Assembly: GCF_009930815.1 (NCBI RefSeq)
Contig: NZ_CP022222.1
Location: 5,808,501-5,872,500 of the forward strand
Direction: 5' to 3'
From: Bradyrhizobium sp. CCBAU 051011
GTDB taxonomy: Bacteria > Pseudomonadota > Alphaproteobacteria > Rhizobiales > Xanthobacteraceae
DNA length: 64,000 nucleotides
Below are positions 63,349 through 64,000 of this stretch, in pieces. The first letter of the stretch is position 1. The number at the start of each line of letters is the position of its first letter. A program made the translations under genes and the position numbers. A model generated the notes under the pieces. The model saw only the letters and a list, made by a program, of their open reading frames with translations, searched no databases and had not been told where the DNA came from.

Positions 63349-64000
63349 TTACTCTCGCCGGCCGCCTTCCAGATAGGCGGCGCGGATTTCCGGGCGCTGC
63401 AGCAATTCGCTGCCGGTTCCGGAGAGCGTAATCAGGCCGTTGACCATGACATAGCCACGATGGGCCAGTTTCAGCGCGTGGTTGGCGTTCTGTTCGACGA
63501 TCAGAACGGTCAGGCCGTCCTGCCGGTTCAGGGTCCTTATCGCATCGAAAATCTGCCGCGCGATCAGGGGGGCCAGTCCCAGCGACGGCTCGTCCAGCAT
63601 CAACAGGCGAGGGCGGCTCATCAGGGCCCGGCCGATCGCCAGCATCTGCTGCTCGCCGCCGGACAAGGTGCCGCCGCGCTGGGTCATGCGTTCCTTGAGC
63701 CGCGGGAACAGCGCGAACACGCGCTCCAGGCTGATCGCCCGGTCGGACTCGCTGCTGTCGGTCGCGTCGGCGCCCATCTGCAGGTTTTCCGCCACGCTCA
63801 TGCGCGGGAAGATGCGCCGGCCCTCCGGGGATTGCGCGATGCGCAGCCGCGCAATGTCATGCGTCGGCACGCCAGTGATGTCCTGGCCGTCGAATTCGAT
63901 GCGGCCGGAGCGGGCGCGGGGCCGGCCGAAAATCGTCATCATCAGCGTCGACTTGCCGGCGCCGTTGGCGCCGATCAAAGCGACGATTTCGCCGGCATTG
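63349..64000 (-). CDS. livF: Branched-chain amino acid ABC transporter ATP-binding protein LivF (5' end cut by the window)
   Basis: Cytoplasmic ATPase of a Liv/Urt-type importer. 217 residues are visible; the start is beyond the window edge. Walker A is LIGANGAGKSTLMM, the signature is LSGGEQQMLAIGRAL, Walker B is RLLMLDEPSLGLAPL, and the end VIVEQNANHALKLAHRGYVM is typical of LivF. The stop is at 63349. The other genes of the system (livG, livM, livH) are probably upstream past 64000; livK is downstream. Confidence 0.93.
   Translation of the reverse strand, partial: NAGEIVALIGANGAGKSTLMMTIFGRPRARSGRIEFDGQDITGVPTHDIARLRIAQSPEGRRIFPRMSVAENLQMGADATDSSESDRAISLERVFALFPRLKERMTQRGGTLSGGEQQMLAIGRALMSRPRLLMLDEPSLGLAPLIARQIFDAIRTLNRQDGLTVLIVEQNANHALKLAHRGYVMVNGLITLSGTGSELLQRPEIRAAYLEGGRRE

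Overview
The window looks like a chromosomal segment of an alphaproteobacterium of the Bradyrhizobium / Nitrobacteraceae group. The GC content is high with strongly G/C-biased third positions. Several families of palindromic intergenic repeats of the type common in Bradyrhizobium recur. Gene content also fits: split purS/purQ/purL, a DUF1476 ATPase zeta inhibitor, an NdvC-like glucan protein, HWE kinases, a MASE4 hybrid kinase and Bug-type binding proteins. The genus assignment is inferred from gene content and style, not from a marker-gene search.

Layout. 0-2.5 kb: the end of a cyanate/nitrate-type ABC transporter operon (permease, ATPase) with cyanase cynS. 2.5-4.9 kb: PEP-mutase-like enzyme, LysR regulator, zeta ATPase inhibitor. 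5-13 kb: purine genes purC-purS-purQ, then purL, with a Bug binding protein, a TPR membrane protein, a DMT exporter and a PaaI thioesterase between. 13-20.5 kb: an acyltransferase, DUF1328, DUF427, bolA, LtrA, the ergothioneine genes egtB-egtD and the CGFS glutaredoxin. In many alphaproteobacteria purL, bolA and grxD lie together, so this looks like an ancestral block opened up by cargo genes. 20.5-29 kb: macrodomain protein, two tandem serine-hydrolase (class C beta-lactamase fold) paralogues, a Tat-exported GH1 beta-glucosidase divergent from an NdvC-like GH17 membrane protein, threonine aldolase, rpsD. 29-36.5 kb: a CoA-acyltransferase-like protein, an HpcH/HpaI aldolase, a secreted HbpS/GlcG protein and an unusual 1233-residue protein that joins a NarL/LuxR response regulator to RTX calcium-binding repeats and a tandem His/Ser/Pro-rich array. 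36.6-39 kb: murI and purB.

39-47 kb: a NarL-type two-component pair divergent from a three-gene operon made of a MotA/TolQ/ExbB-type channel subunit, a single-TM protein with a DUF2135-like periplasmic domain and a third membrane protein. Then come a TetR regulator with a clear operator candidate and a metallophosphoesterase coupled to a protein kinase / universal-stress-protein fusion. 47-50.5 kb: a broken PH-like gene, rpe, an EF-hand protein and a P1 (DmpA-type) peptidase. 50.5-61.8 kb: a signalling block with a MASE4-PAS-PAS hybrid kinase, a lone receiver, a receiver-PAS-HWE kinase and a 2096-residue poly-HAMP hybrid kinase with GAF and three receiver domains. 62-64 kb: branched-chain amino acid binding protein and the LivF ATPase, the latter cut by the window end.

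The best candidates for undescribed biology are the response-regulator/RTX fusion (31.7-35.4 kb) and the ExbB-like three-gene operon with its divergent two-component system (39.2-43.4 kb). No rRNA, tRNA, CRISPR array, IS transposase or prophage was recognised.
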